From NCBI RefSeq assembly GCF_028372415.1, contig NC_092879.1, positions 62,852,685 to 62,916,684 on the forward strand: a stretch of 64,000 nt of DNA. Reading direction: 5' to 3'. The notes under the pieces are model-generated. The model had not been told where the DNA came from, searched no databases, and saw nothing but the letters and a program-made list of their open reading frames with translations. This document shows positions 21,131-31,490 of the stretch, one piece after another. This DNA is from Notamacropus eugenii (lineage: Eukaryota > Chordata > Mammalia > Diprotodontia > Macropodidae). The position numbers and the translations under genes are program-made. Within the stretch, counting starts at the first letter, position 1. Every line of letters starts with the position of its first letter.

Positions 21131-22690
21131 AGCACTAAGTGGTGCTTTTTCTGCCTTCATGGCCATTGGAACAGATTGTTCTCATCTGTCCATTCTACTG
21201 GGGGGAAGTTTTCATGTGCTTGGGGTAGACATCCCCCTAACTAGCCAACTGGTTTGAGACTTGTCTGTTAACCTCAACCTGGTTTAGCCCATGTGCCAAG
21301 ACGAGTTTTACCAGAGTATGGCTACTCTGCATGCTACAGCTTTTTGGGGCCATAGTTCCATGCTGTTGTTTGATCAAAGAGCTAAGCTGGATCTTCCTTC
21401 CTGCAACCTCTCTTTTCAAGGCCCAAAGTTTCCTTGCTGTCAGCCTGATCCTCCTGCTGCTTCTGCAATCTCATCTGTTTCAGTAGTTTATGCCATTGTC
21501 ACCAACATCCACAGGTCTTCCAGTGTGCCCAGGAAAGATGCCAGAGGAAAGGAAACCCAAAAGGAAAGGCCATCCAGAGCTGTTATAAACTCCAGCTGGG
21601 GAGGATGCACCACCACTATTTGAGGGCAGAGAAGAACCCTCCCTTCCTCCACTGGTTCACTGGAGCAACATTTTGTCTTCTAAGAAGCTGCCCCGCAAGA
21701 GATCCTTCAACCAGAAGCTGTCTCTTCTTCTATTGGATGTGGTAATGTGTCAATAGCTTTTTCATTCCAAAGAAGAATCATATATAGCTGGTAGCTGCTA
21801 GAGGATATCTGTGCATCCTCAAGTTTCGACTCAGTCCTCCTGGAGCCAGCAAAGAATATCTAAATGTGCTTCAAAAGGAGGAACGAGTCTTGTACTTTCT
21901 TGTCTCAGAGGTTTCTATATTTGAAAGTACTTTATAAATGTGATTTTCTCATTGAATATAGGATAAACAAGACAGATGAATCCTCCAGCTAGTTTCCATG
22001 CTCCATGTCCACTTGCCCAGAGTAAAATTGCTGCTACCAGTCTTAGCTGATCACAGTACAGAGACAATGCCTCTCTCTGAAACAAGACCCCAGAAACAGA
22101 TTCCCCTCTGGACTCTACCATTAACTGGTTGTGCTCTTCTCTGGGTTTCAGTTTGATCGTTGAGAAAATGAAGTAGTTCTGCCAGATTATCTCTAAGGCC
22201 TCTTCTAGCTCAGTGATTCTGTGTTTAAGATGATATTCTAGGATATTAAATAAAAGAGATGTTGTTTCACATGCCACCTTACTAAACCTGGATTCACATC
22301 TCACCTCTTACCCATTTTAGATGTGTGGCAATGGACAAGTCATTTCCCTTTCTAAGTCTGTTTCCTCAACAAGAAATTAACACTAATAGTATCTGTTTCG
22401 CAGGGTTTCTGTGAGGCTCAAATACGTGATGTATTTAAAGTGTCTTGTCAGATTTAACTACTGATCTAAATGTCAGTTATTACTATTATTGTTGAGTTCA
22501 GAGAGGTATGGTACTCAAATAAGCAATTATCCTGCCCTTGAACTAGGAAAGATCATATAACTGATTTGCATAGTGAGAGAAAAATAATGGGATCTAAACT
22601 CAACTCCTATAGGTTCAACAAAAGCATTCTAGGTACAACTCCTGTAGTTGAGAGGGTGACAGGGCTGGTGTGTACCTTGTATAGTTTCCA
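21131..22690. other. Intergenic DNA with a MIR-type fragment
   Basis: A MIR-like fragment lies at about 22110-22250 (ctctgggtttcagtttgatc, then ctaaggcctcttctagctca). Plus-strand frame at 21291-21623 has no supporting signals. Further MIR-like sequence occurs around 22270-22480. Confidence 0.4.
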
Positions 22691-23830
22691 TGTGATTTTT
22701 GATTTCTCCTGCTAGGTCTCTGTATTTTTCACTTTTCATTCCAGGCAGTTCAGAGGTTATGAGTATTTTGGTAAAGTGGCATCTATTAAAAAAACATTAT
22801 TGTCAAGCTTTTGGATCAATGTTATATCCAGGTGATTATAAGCAACAGTTTGGTTTGTGTTAAAGGTCCAGTTCCAATATAGTTTATTGATTAAATTCTC
22901 CAGGCTATCTTAAGGTCTGTATTAGTACTAAGGAGATTTGTTCTGTCAGTCTATGAAAGATAGTAAGCTTCAGATATATAATCGTAGTCAGGAGGTCATG
23001 CCTTGCTATGTGTTTTCTAAGTGTTAAATTTTTTCCAGCCTGCAATGGTGTGTTATACAGTTTCTAGCATTGGCTTGCATAATCTGCAGTGATCAATGAG
23101 TCTGGTTTCCTTAAGGATAACCCTTCTACAATGTCTGGTGACTATAAGATGGCCCTGAACCATCATCATAAACTCTTTCATTTCCATAAACACATCTTCC
23201 TTTTGGTCAATACTTCTTTTTAACATGGTTGATAGATGTTTCTCACAGAAGGCTTTTTTAATTTTCCTCTCTGGTCATAGCTATGAAAGCATTTGACAAA
23301 TCTAATAATATATACCTATTGTTAGTCTTGCTAACTCAGGGAGCAAGAGTACTTGTTTGGAACTACTTGTTCCAGAATCATTTCTATAGGGTTTTTTATT
23401 CAATTATTTATTATCATGTACTTTAAGAATATCTATCAATCCTCTTCCTCCTTTTTGTCATGGAAAGATTATCTTTGTGTAGCTGCCTTAGAGTGATAAG
23501 CCATATGTTTTATTAACATTGTAAGAGTTTTTGTTAGCCTACTTTCCCAATCTGTTATGGCCCATTTTGCAGTTCAGAAAATATATGTTCAGATTGGTAT
23601 TGTAGAGATGTTACTTATTTTAAACATGTTCTATCCACTGAGTTTTGATTTCAGGATACTATTTGTCTCTTAACATGTTCAACAATAATTTCCTCCTTGA
23701 TAGTTTCATGTTCAGTGTGTCTTTTCTAGAGATCAAGGTATAAATAACACCTTTGGTGTATATTACCTGGAAGAAATCAAGGTCATTTTAAGTTCTGCCT
23801 TAGTTCATTTGTTCAAGCTGACATCCAGAT
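22691..23830 (-). mobile_element. R4/Dong-like LINE remnant, antisense
   Basis: Conceptual minus-strand reading, with many stops and frameshifts, gives in the right order motifs of R4/Dong LINE proteins: LKSKLSG.NMFKISNI with IPI.TYIF (about 23680-23560), a KAATQR..MTKRG-RGLIDI type block (about 23530-23420), a zinc-knuckle-like CRKPDSLITADYASQC block (about 23115-23000) and YWNWTFNTNQTVAYNHLDI (about 22885-22825), matching the YWDRTI..D.TV..NRPDI endonuclease-proximal block. R4/Dong elements have a C-terminal restriction-like endonuclease. The copy is long dead. The motif order is seen; the family name is from memory. Confidence 0.6.
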
Positions 23831-23959
23831 TTGTTCTCTGTCTTTCTTTGGCATAGGGATAGAGATAGTGATCAGACCCATAATTTCACTTGGAGAGGGA
23901 GCTTCAGGGTAAGGAAACTCCTTCTGCATATCAGCATGCAGTCTAAAAGAATTGGCTGG

Positions 23960-24900
23960 AGTGCTGAGAGAGGGGTAGGTTATGAAGAGCTTTGGGTATC
24001 AAATAGAGCAATGGGAAGCTACTGGAGTCTTTTGAGTTGGGAAAAGAGGAGAGGTGATGGTGATTAGACTTTCATTTTAAGAAAATCGCTTTAGTGGCTG
24101 AATGCAGACTGGACTGAAGTGGACAAAGACTTAAGGCAGGCAGATCTACCAGCACACTATTGAAGTAATCAAGGCATGAGGTGATGAGGATTTGTACTAG
24201 AGTTGAAGCAAGAGCATAAGAGAGAAGAGGGGAGGGGTATTGGGGAGAAGCTGTCAAGGTGAAATTGGCAGACCATGGCGACAGCTTGGATATGGGAGTA
24301 GGGGTGTGAGAGATAGTGAGGAATCCCAGACGACTCTTAGGTTGTGAGCCTGAGGGACTGGGAAAATGGTGTTACCCTCAACAGTAAATCCAATTCACTC
24401 AAAAGTCAGGACATCACCCTTGTGACATCACTGATCCTCTTCAAGAATGAAGGATCAAAAACAACAACAACAGGGAAAGAAGGAAGGGAGAGGATTTAAG
24501 AAGAAAGATAACGAATTCTGTCTTGGATATATTGAGTTTAAGATGTCTACTAGACATCCAGTTTGAGATGTCTGAAAGGTAGTGGGAGAGGTAAGATTGG
24601 AGGTCAGCAGAGAGATTGGGGCAGGAAAGGTAGAGTTGAGAATTGTCAGCATAAAAATGGCAATTAAATGCATGGGAGCTAATGAGATCATCAAATGAAG
24701 TAGCATAGAAGGGGAAGAGAAGCCAGGACAGAGCCCTGAGGATCACTGATGGTTAGAGTGTGATCTGGAGGAAGATCCAGCAAAGGAGGCAGAGAAGAAT
24801 AGGTTAGATTGGTAGGAGGAAAATCGGGAGAGAAGGGTATCCCAAAACCTAGAGAGAAGAAAGTATTGACAAGGAGAGAGTGATAAAGAGTGTCAAAGGC
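23960..24900 (-). mobile_element. L2 LINE fragment, antisense
   Basis: The reverse complement follows the 3' half of L2, including the blocks for tgagtttaagatgtctacta (near 24532) and aattgtcagcataaaaatgg (near 24642), which encodes part of the RT domain on the minus strand. Two short minus-strand frames (24441-24746) are remnants of that RT domain. The element is interrupted by a short insertion at 24388-24472. Confidence 0.75.
24388..24472 (-). repeat. RTE-tailed SINE 3' end nested in L2
   Basis: The stretch ends in ATCAAAAACAACAACAACA and its reverse complement matches the start of the SINEs at 20920 and 25340 (aagagg/tcac-type block). L2 antisense sequence continues on both sides (acagtaa before, gggaaagaaggaaggg after), so it inserted into the L2 copy. 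Confidence 0.6.
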
Positions 24901-25059
24901 TGCAGATAGGTCAAGGAGAATGAGGACTGAAAAAAGGCCATTGGATTTGGTGATTAAGAGGCAGAGGTGAAGAGAGAATTCATTTCAGGTAAAGGTGACA
25001 GCTAATCCAAATACAAAGAAATGGGAGAGGGAATGGCATGTATAAAGAAAACCAGTTTG

Positions 25060-25690
25060 GCTTGATTGCAGAATACTCGACAGGAAGTACTATCCAGTGA
25101 AACTGCAAGGACAGGTTGGGAAATTTCGCATTCACAGAATGTGAAAGGCTTTACAAGTTAAACAGAGAAGTTCATATTTTATCCTAGAGGCAATTGGGAG
25201 TCACCAAAGTTGATTGAGTGCTGGAGTGATATAATTAGATTTTTGCTTACGGAAAATTATTTTGGCAGCTGTATGCAGGATACTCAAGTAGGGAGAGACC
25301 TAAGATAGGAAGTCCAATTGGAAGACTATTGCAATAATAGGTTGTGGTTGTTTGTTCGTCAATCTTGAAGAGGACCATGACATCAGGAAGATGATTCCAT
25401 GACTGGCAAGTAAATTGGATTTAAGTGAGGGAGGACTGTGCAAGGTCACCAACCACACTTTCTCCTCCAGAGTCATCTGGGTCCAGTGGTGAGATAGACT
25501 GGACTGGAAATGGCCCTCTGCAAGGAGAGATATAATGAAGGCCCTAAACTAAGGTGGTAGCTATATGAGTAGAGAGAAGGGGTTGCATGCAAGAGATATT
25601 ATGGAGGAAGAAAAAGCAAGATGTGGAAATGGAATGGATATTTGGGGAAGGAGAAAGGAGTCAGAGATAAAAAAAAAATTGTCATCCAGC
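25060..25690 (-). mobile_element. Second L2 LINE fragment, antisense, split by a SINE
   Basis: Blocks such as aggcaattgggagtcacc (25189), ttttggcagctgtatgcagg (25259) and, after the insertion, gaaggccctaaactaaggtg (25537) match the L2 antisense region also seen at 24000-24290. Insertion of a SINE at about 25340-25527 separates the halves. Confidence 0.65.
25340..25527 (+). repeat. RTE-tailed-type SINE, copy 2, nested in L2
   Basis: Same family as 20920-21130 (ttgttcgtcaatcttgaaga, ccatgacatcaggaagat, cctccagagtcatctgggtc). L2 antisense sequence resumes directly after it. Confidence 0.65.
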
Positions 25691-26172
25691 TTTTGCTTAA
25701 AGACTTCTAGTGAGGGACAAATGACTACATCCCAAGGCATCCTAAAGTTGATAGGTAAGAAGCAAAATAAAAAGGTGAAAGTAGAATATGTCTATTATTG
25801 TATCTAAACTAAAAACCCAAATGCCAGTGAATATACATAGAAACAAAGAAGGAAGCAATTCCTGAATTAGGATCTCATTTACATTTTTATCAACAAAGCA
25901 AGTAATGTGTTTTAACTAAAATATTCTTTATTCATTAAAAACATTAGTACATAAAACTAAGCCCCACGTTTGAACTGCAACAAGTATGTTTAAGTTTCAA
26001 GGCAGGAAAACAGGCTTAATGAATATATTCAATAGTGACACCTGCACAAAGAAGGCATAAGGCTGTTATTTAAACTAAAAAAAATTATCTCCCATGCCGG
26101 AAGTATTAAAATAAACAGGCGTCACCAATTAATTAATTGATCTTCCTTGTGTTTGGTCCTGGCTGTGACATT

Positions 26173-26174
<2 letters not shown>
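25691..26174. other. Intergenic DNA, nothing identified
   Basis: AT-rich sequence without recognised features. Confidence 0.4.

Positions 26175-26225
<51 letters not shown>
26175..26225. repeat. (TG)n microsatellite
   Basis: About 25 uninterrupted TG dinucleotides; an L2 3'-end relic (cacatagtaggtgcttcaag) lies just downstream near 26271. Confidence 0.95.
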
Positions 26226-26228
<3 letters not shown>

Positions 26229-26458
26229 CTTAGAAAATTGGAGACATGTATATATCTGTTCAATGCCTTACACATAGTAGGTGCTTCAAGAATGAATGTT
26301 TGTTAAATGAAATTGAATTGTTTGGTTTGAGTGCCAAGTGAAGTGTAAATGGCTATGGAATGCTAAGCAAATCATCCAGATGGATAAGATAGGGAATATT
26401 CCAGGGAACATTCTTGTTATACTTGAATAGGTTTGTTTTTTCTCCTTAGTGAGTGTGT

Positions 26459-26460
<2 letters not shown>

Positions 26461-26493
<33 letters not shown>
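26461..26493. repeat. (GT)n microsatellite
   Basis: About 16 GT dinucleotides followed by a small CpG-containing patch (26494-26545). Confidence 0.95.
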
Positions 26494-26494
<1 letters not shown>

Positions 26495-26545
26495 ACGAGC
26501 GACACGCAAGCTCCACTGTGATGGGGGGGAGGGGCGCCGTGACAG

Positions 26546-26880
26546 GGGAGTGAAGCACAGGGAGAGGGAAAAAGGAGAGGAGGGTCAGTCAGCTTCAAAG
26601 TGAGCCTGAGCTACCGTTTGGGCAGAGTGCTTTTTATAGCTATTGCTAATTTGACAGGGCTTGCTTACTTTTTTATGGGAGTTTCTGATACATGGTTTCT
26701 TTGAATGGGAATTGTTCTAATTAAGTTTCCTGTGAATGATTCTTTCCTTAGAGCAGCAGTGGCTGCAGCAGGAAACAACAGAGGCTGCCATTATCATGTG
26801 AATTCCTGCTCCTGATCACAGCCTGACCCATCATTAAATATTTCCATACAGTAGCAACACTGAGCCCCTTTCAGTGTGTT
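26546..26880. other. Repeat-free stretch, candidate conserved non-coding element
   Basis: No repeat family recognised. It contains homeodomain-like (TAATT, AATTAAG) and E-box-like motifs, a CAGCAGTGGCTGCAGCAG phrase near 26754, and lacks open frames. This kind of composition is typical of vertebrate enhancers, but conservation cannot be tested here. Confidence 0.25.
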
Positions 26881-27174
26881 GTCCTAGAAATGGGGATCCC
26901 CTTCTTTTGCACAAACATTGACTTGAGGGGATTGACATTCAGACAAACTTGGCATCTGCTTTCGGACCATCTTCACACATGCCCCAGTGATTCTGCTCTT
27001 ACTGAAGGCCTTGGAGAGTAGAACTCCCCAAAGCCCTTGACATCTCTGAATTTGGCCGAATGTTTCCCAACTGAAACATCTCTGGGCCCTCCTACATGCA
27101 GACAAGAGAGTTGAATGGACAAGGAATACTTTTTTGGAGACAAAAAATGACCTCTGAGTTTCAAAAAACCATAT
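26881..27174. other. Unclassified sequence
   Basis: Minus-strand frames of 63-73 codons overlap but have no supporting signals. Confidence 0.3.
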
Positions 27175-27365
27175 GTGGAGGGATAGCGTAGGATTTAGAG
27201 CTGGAAGGGACCTTAATCAGTACAATTCCCTCATCTGACAGAGGAGCAAAGTGACGCCCAGAGAAGGGAAGCAATTTGCCCGAGGTCTCATAGGCAGTGC
27301 CAGAACCAGTATTTGAATTCAGGTCTTTTGATCCCAAATCCAATGCTAATTCTGTCATCCTATGC
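27175..27365 (+). repeat. SINE of the MIR-like 'ggatttagagctggaaggga' type
   Basis: Carries gatttagagctggaagggac, gcccagagaagggaagcaat, tttgcccgaggtctcatagg and atttgaattcaggtcttttg in the order typical of an abundant marsupial SINE. Another related copy is at 39640-39840. Confidence 0.75.
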
Positions 27366-27464
27366 CGCTTCTCAAATGGTCATTCTAAGGATTTATCTAC
27401 ATGAATAATATCTTCTTTATACACACAGTATATAAGTAGCTATGTGATAATTTTGCATTTCTCT

Positions 27465-27870
27465 ATGGGTCTTAGTTTTCTCATCTGTGAAACAGAAGCA
27501 ATACTATTCTTACCACTTAACTCAGAGTTGTTGTGAGGGAAGCACCATGTGAGTGGTTATTATTGTGACCAGAATGATAGCTTGGGAAAATGTATATGGT
27601 GGTAGTGTGTAGGATTGATTGGAAGGAGAGAGGTTATAGGCTATTGAAACGGTTTGGACAAACTCATTTTCAAAGCTCTTTCATACCCATCATCTGATCT
27701 TCACAATGACACTCTGAAATAGGAAGGAGAGGTATTCACATTTTAGGGCAAAGAAACTGAGGTAAAGGGGGAAAAGTGACCTGTCCATGGTCACATCACA
27801 AGTAACCAGATGGAGTCAAGGACAAGAGCCTACATCTTGGATTCTAAGTCCAACATCATTTCCATAATAT
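27465..27870 (+). repeat. Two MIR-type fragments
   Basis: One at about 27465-27560 (tctcatctgtgaaacagaag, agttgttgtgaggg) and one at about 27690-27870 (atctgatcttcacaatgaca, aaagaaactgaggtaaaggg, gtccatggtcacatcacaag). Confidence 0.65.
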
Positions 27871-28149
27871 CACCAAAACAACTGATCAAGTCAATGGAAA
27901 AATCAGTTATTCTGAGTTTTTTTCCCTTGGGCAGGGTGAGAGGAAGAGGGATGAGGGCCTATATCATGGAGGCATAAATACAAATGGAGTGAATTGTTTA
28001 CTTTTCAACTGATTACTTTTATATCATATAGACAAGATTAGTGGAAGCTAAGGATTGTTTTTGGCAATGTGACCCCAATCATTTTCAGCAGAAATGTTGC
28101 CACGTCCCATGCTAGATTATATCGTCAGAAACATTATTCCTAATCATTC

Positions 28150-28249
28150 TCTGAGTGAGTAAATTTGATTCATTCATTTACTCATGTAATAGCTACTGAA
28201 AACATACTACATAGAAGGCCCTGTATTAGGTACCATAAGAGACAGGCAG

Positions 28250-28280
<31 letters not shown>

Positions 28281-28505
28281 AACCTAGTGCTTCCCTTTCA
28301 GGAACTTAGAGCTTAACAGGTGAGCTAAGACGTGGAAATGAAGCTGCCTCTTTGAAGCTCACACTCACTGTTCCTAATTGAGCTTGCCGAACTAAGCAGG
28401 AAGGTTGAATACTTCTGTCATATGAAAGGAGTTCAAATGCTTGAAGACTAGGACCAAGTCTGTCCTAAGTCTCCCTTTCTCTAAGCTAAATATCCCCCAC
28501 TCCTA
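28150..28505. repeat. SINE fragment with CA microsatellite, then CR1/L3-type 3' fragment
   Basis: About 28150-28340 is a MIR/L2-type fragment containing a (CA)n run at 28249-28277. About 28375-28505 resembles the antisense 3' part of CR1/L3 (ttcaaatgcttgaagactag, ctaagctaaatatccccca). Confidence 0.55.
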
Positions 28506-28690
28506 ATCTGCTGTGTGTGTCATAAGAGGGATACAAGTAAAATTCTATGGGGATTCAGAAGAGGGAAAGAACAATTTTTGGCTGGAGGGATCAGAAAGGA
28601 GGAAAGGATTTCAAAGGATAAAGATTGGGCAGAGGGTGAGAAAAAATACCACATAAAGGGAAACACATGAAATTAAGGCACAGAGGAGGA

Positions 28691-28692
<2 letters not shown>

Positions 28693-28737
<45 letters not shown>
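28693..28737. repeat. (GT)n microsatellite
   Basis: About 22 GT dinucleotides. Confidence 0.95.
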
Positions 28738-28738
<1 letters not shown>

Positions 28739-28849
28739 CTATTTGGGTAACAGTACATAAACCATTTTAGTGAGAGACAAGGCTAAAAAGTTAGATTGAG
28801 GACACATGGATGGCTATGAAAAGGAGACTATAGAATTCTCACTTTATTC

Positions 28850-28935
28850 ATAAAATCACAGAAGATAGATCGGAAACTAGAAGGGACCTTAGAAACCATC
28901 TAGTCCAACCCCACCCTTTATAGATGAGGAAACTG
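28850..28935 (+). repeat. CR1/L3-derived SINE-like fragment
   Basis: Contains ctagaagggaccttagaaac, catctagtccaacccc and gatgaggaaactgaag, the common CR1/L3-type 3' phrase. Confidence 0.65.
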
Positions 28936-30790
28936 AAGTCTTTGATGCTGTCAATTACCTTCTTCTCCTAGACTCTCCTCTCTTGGTTTTAGTGACACTA
29001 CTCTCTACTAGTTCTCCTCATACCTGTCTGACCACTCCTTTTCAGTCTCCTTTACTGAATCATCCTCCAGGTCATGTCCACTAACTTCAGATATCTCCCA
29101 AAGCTCTGCCCTGGGCCATCTTTCCTTCTTTCTCTATATTATTTCACTTGGCAAACTCATAAGCTCCCATGGATTCAGTTATCACTTTTATGTTGATGAT
29201 TTTTAGACAATTTATCCAACCCTAACCTCTCTCCTGACCTCCAGTCTTATGTATCCAACCACCTCTTAGACATCTCAAACAGGATATCCCAAAGACATTT
29301 TAAACTGTCTAACATGTGTAAACAAAAACTCATTCTCTTTCCCCCTAACCCTCCTCTCTTCCTAAGTCACCTATTACCGTCAAGGATACCACCATCCTCC
29401 CAGTCAACCAGGTTCCAAACCTAGGTGTCGTACTCGATTCTTCACTATCTCTTATCCCCCAATATCCAATCAATTTCCAAGTCCTGTTATTTCAACTTTT
29501 GTAACATCTAGTATTCACCACTTTGGTATGGACCCTCATCACCTTAGGCCTGGATTACTATTATAGCCTACTGACTGGTCCTGCTGCCTCAAGTTTCTTG
29601 CCTCTCTAGTCCATACTCCACTCAGCTGTCAAAAGTGATCTTCCTAAAATCTTTCCCTTCTCCCCCCATTCAACAAACTCCAACGGCTCCCTATTACCTT
29701 CAGGATCAAATAGAAAGCCTTCTGGTTTTGAAAAGTCTTTGTAACCTAGCTCCTTTCTGCCTTTCAATTCTTTTACACCATACTCCCTGTATTGGCAAGC
29801 AAAGTAGGATCTTTTCCTATTTTTTGTTTAAATATAATCAAGTGCCTCTGATTGAATAATGTGATTAAAGAAGATCTTCCCCACCCACTAATGGGCCTGG
29901 GAAGATTTGTAGGAAGACCCACACCTTTTGTTAATGCAGCACTGGTTCTCAAGGGTTGTGATACCCTCTGGCTCTAAAAAGTGTATAAAGACTGTGGCGG
30001 ATTTCTTTGGGGCTTCGGTTTTGGAAGAAGTTTTGTGTGCCAGATGCGACTCTGGAAGCCAATAAGTAGCACTGCCCCTCACCCACTTTGAAAACGCAGA
30101 TGTTGGTGCTTTCCTTTCTGGTAACTATGTATGTATGTCATCATCAGACAGTTAGATCTGTCTGTTGATCTACCATGTCTGTATTGCTTATGTCAAACAG
30201 TTGGAAGCATGTCTATTGATTTTGATTTTTCTACAGTTTCTCTGAAGTTCAGGATGCTGACTTCTTTTCTTGAACTAAGTGAATGATACATGTGCTTTAT
30301 TAAAGTGATTGTTGACCCCTCTAAAGTTGCCTTTCTTTTTAGAAAAGCAGATCTAAGAACCTGTGATAGCAGGCCCTTCTGTGTATGTTGGGGTGCTTGC
30401 TTTTACAGGGCCCTCCATATCCACTGTTATCTAGCAATGCTGGCCTCCTTGCTGTTCCTTAAACATGACACTGCCTCCCAACTCTATGCACTTTCATGCA
30501 TCCATTGAACTCTCTCTCCGCATCTTCATCTCTTGGCTTCTCTAGGTTCCTCTAAGTCTCGGCTAAAGTCCCACTTTCTGCAAGAAGCCTTTCTCAATCG
30601 TCCTTAATCCTACTGTCTTCCTTCTAGGACTGACTCCAATTTATCCTGCATATATCTACTTTGTACCTAGTTGTTTGCATGTAGTTTGCCTCATTAGATT
30701 GTGTGCTCCTTGATATCAGTGATTACTTTTTGGTTCTTTGTATCTTCATGTATTAGCACAGTGCCTGATTTGATTTGACCATAGAAATTT
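28936..30790 (+). mobile_element. L2 LINE 3' half, sense, split by an LTR-like insertion
   Basis: 28936-29805 follows the L2 consensus from the RT domain (tggttctcctcatacctgtc; ctgccctgggccatct; tatgttgatgattttta) through the 3' end of ORF2 (ctggattactattatagcct). It resumes at about 30395 (ctggcctccttgctgttcct) and ends with the L2 3' UTR (gattgtgtgctccttgatat; agcacagtgcctgatttg). The frame is destroyed. The intervening 29806-30394 is a separate insertion. Confidence 0.8.
29806..30394 (+). repeat. LTR-like interspersed repeat, copy 2, inserted in L2
   Basis: Same family as 1590-2080 in the opposite orientation. Because L2 sequence is continuous across it, this copy defines the element's approximate limits (about 0.59 kb), though exact ends and target duplication remain uncertain. 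It contains a possible AATAAG/ATTAAA-type signal near 30299. No coding capacity. Confidence 0.55.
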
Positions 30791-31374
30791 GAGTTATAAT
30801 GATCAGAGCTATGCCTTAAGAAAAAGTATCTGTTGGAGATGGATGGCACAGATTGAAGAGGGAGAAACTAAGCTTATTACAATAATACAGATGAGAAAAA
30901 ATACCATGATTTTGGATTGATATACCTTGTGGTAGTGAATGGAAAGGAGAGAGCAGATGGAATTGATATGAAAGATGAACTTCTTAACAATGTGTAAGTT
31001 AGTCTCCTTCCTAGAAAAGCAAGTGAAGGGCTGGTAACCCTGAGATCATTATCAACGTTGTCAAGAAGAGTGAAACTTTCCTTAAAAACAAAACAAAACC
31101 ATAGCAACAAAACCCAAAAAAAAGGCTCAAATATGAAAATAAAGAAAATGGTACTGAAGAGACAGAAGGAACTCCTGCCATGCCAGAAGATTGTACAGGA
31201 AGATGCAATGTTTTTACATATCCTAAGGCCCAAGGGGGCAGAAAAGGTGAAAGGCAGGTACTCATACTGTCTCTTTCCCCAATTTATAATAGAGATTAGA
31301 CCAGGGAAGCCAGCAGGCTCCAAAGGGATGGAGCCACCTGGAGCCATCACCCAATGGTGTGTTCATGGGGCATA
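30791..31374. other. Unclassified intergenic DNA
   Basis: A minus-strand 157-codon frame (30877-31350) overlaps a plus-strand 105-codon frame; neither has domain-like composition or signals. Probably chance. Confidence 0.3.
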
Positions 31375-31490
31375 GGGTCTTGCTGAGAGTCATACAGCTC
31401 CAAAGTGTCTGAGTTGAGGTATGAACCTAGGTCTTTCTGATTCTTAAGTCCAGTATTCAAGCCACTACACCATGCTGCCACTCATACTTA
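31375..31490 (-). repeat. MIR-type SINE 3'/tRNA-like fragment
   Basis: Contains gagagtcatacagctccaaa, tgaacctaggtctttctgat, and ccactacaccatgctgcc, typical of the antisense arm of MIR-like SINEs. Confidence 0.65.

Noticed and set aside
20954..25391. Further CRE-like TGACATCA sites at about 20.95, 24.43 and 25.38 kb
   Set aside because: These are fixed parts of the RTE-tailed SINE sequence, not homologous to the unit A-C promoters.
30877..31350. 157-codon minus-strand frame
   Set aside because: No domain-like composition, a plus-strand frame overlaps it, and no promoter or poly(A) signal fits.
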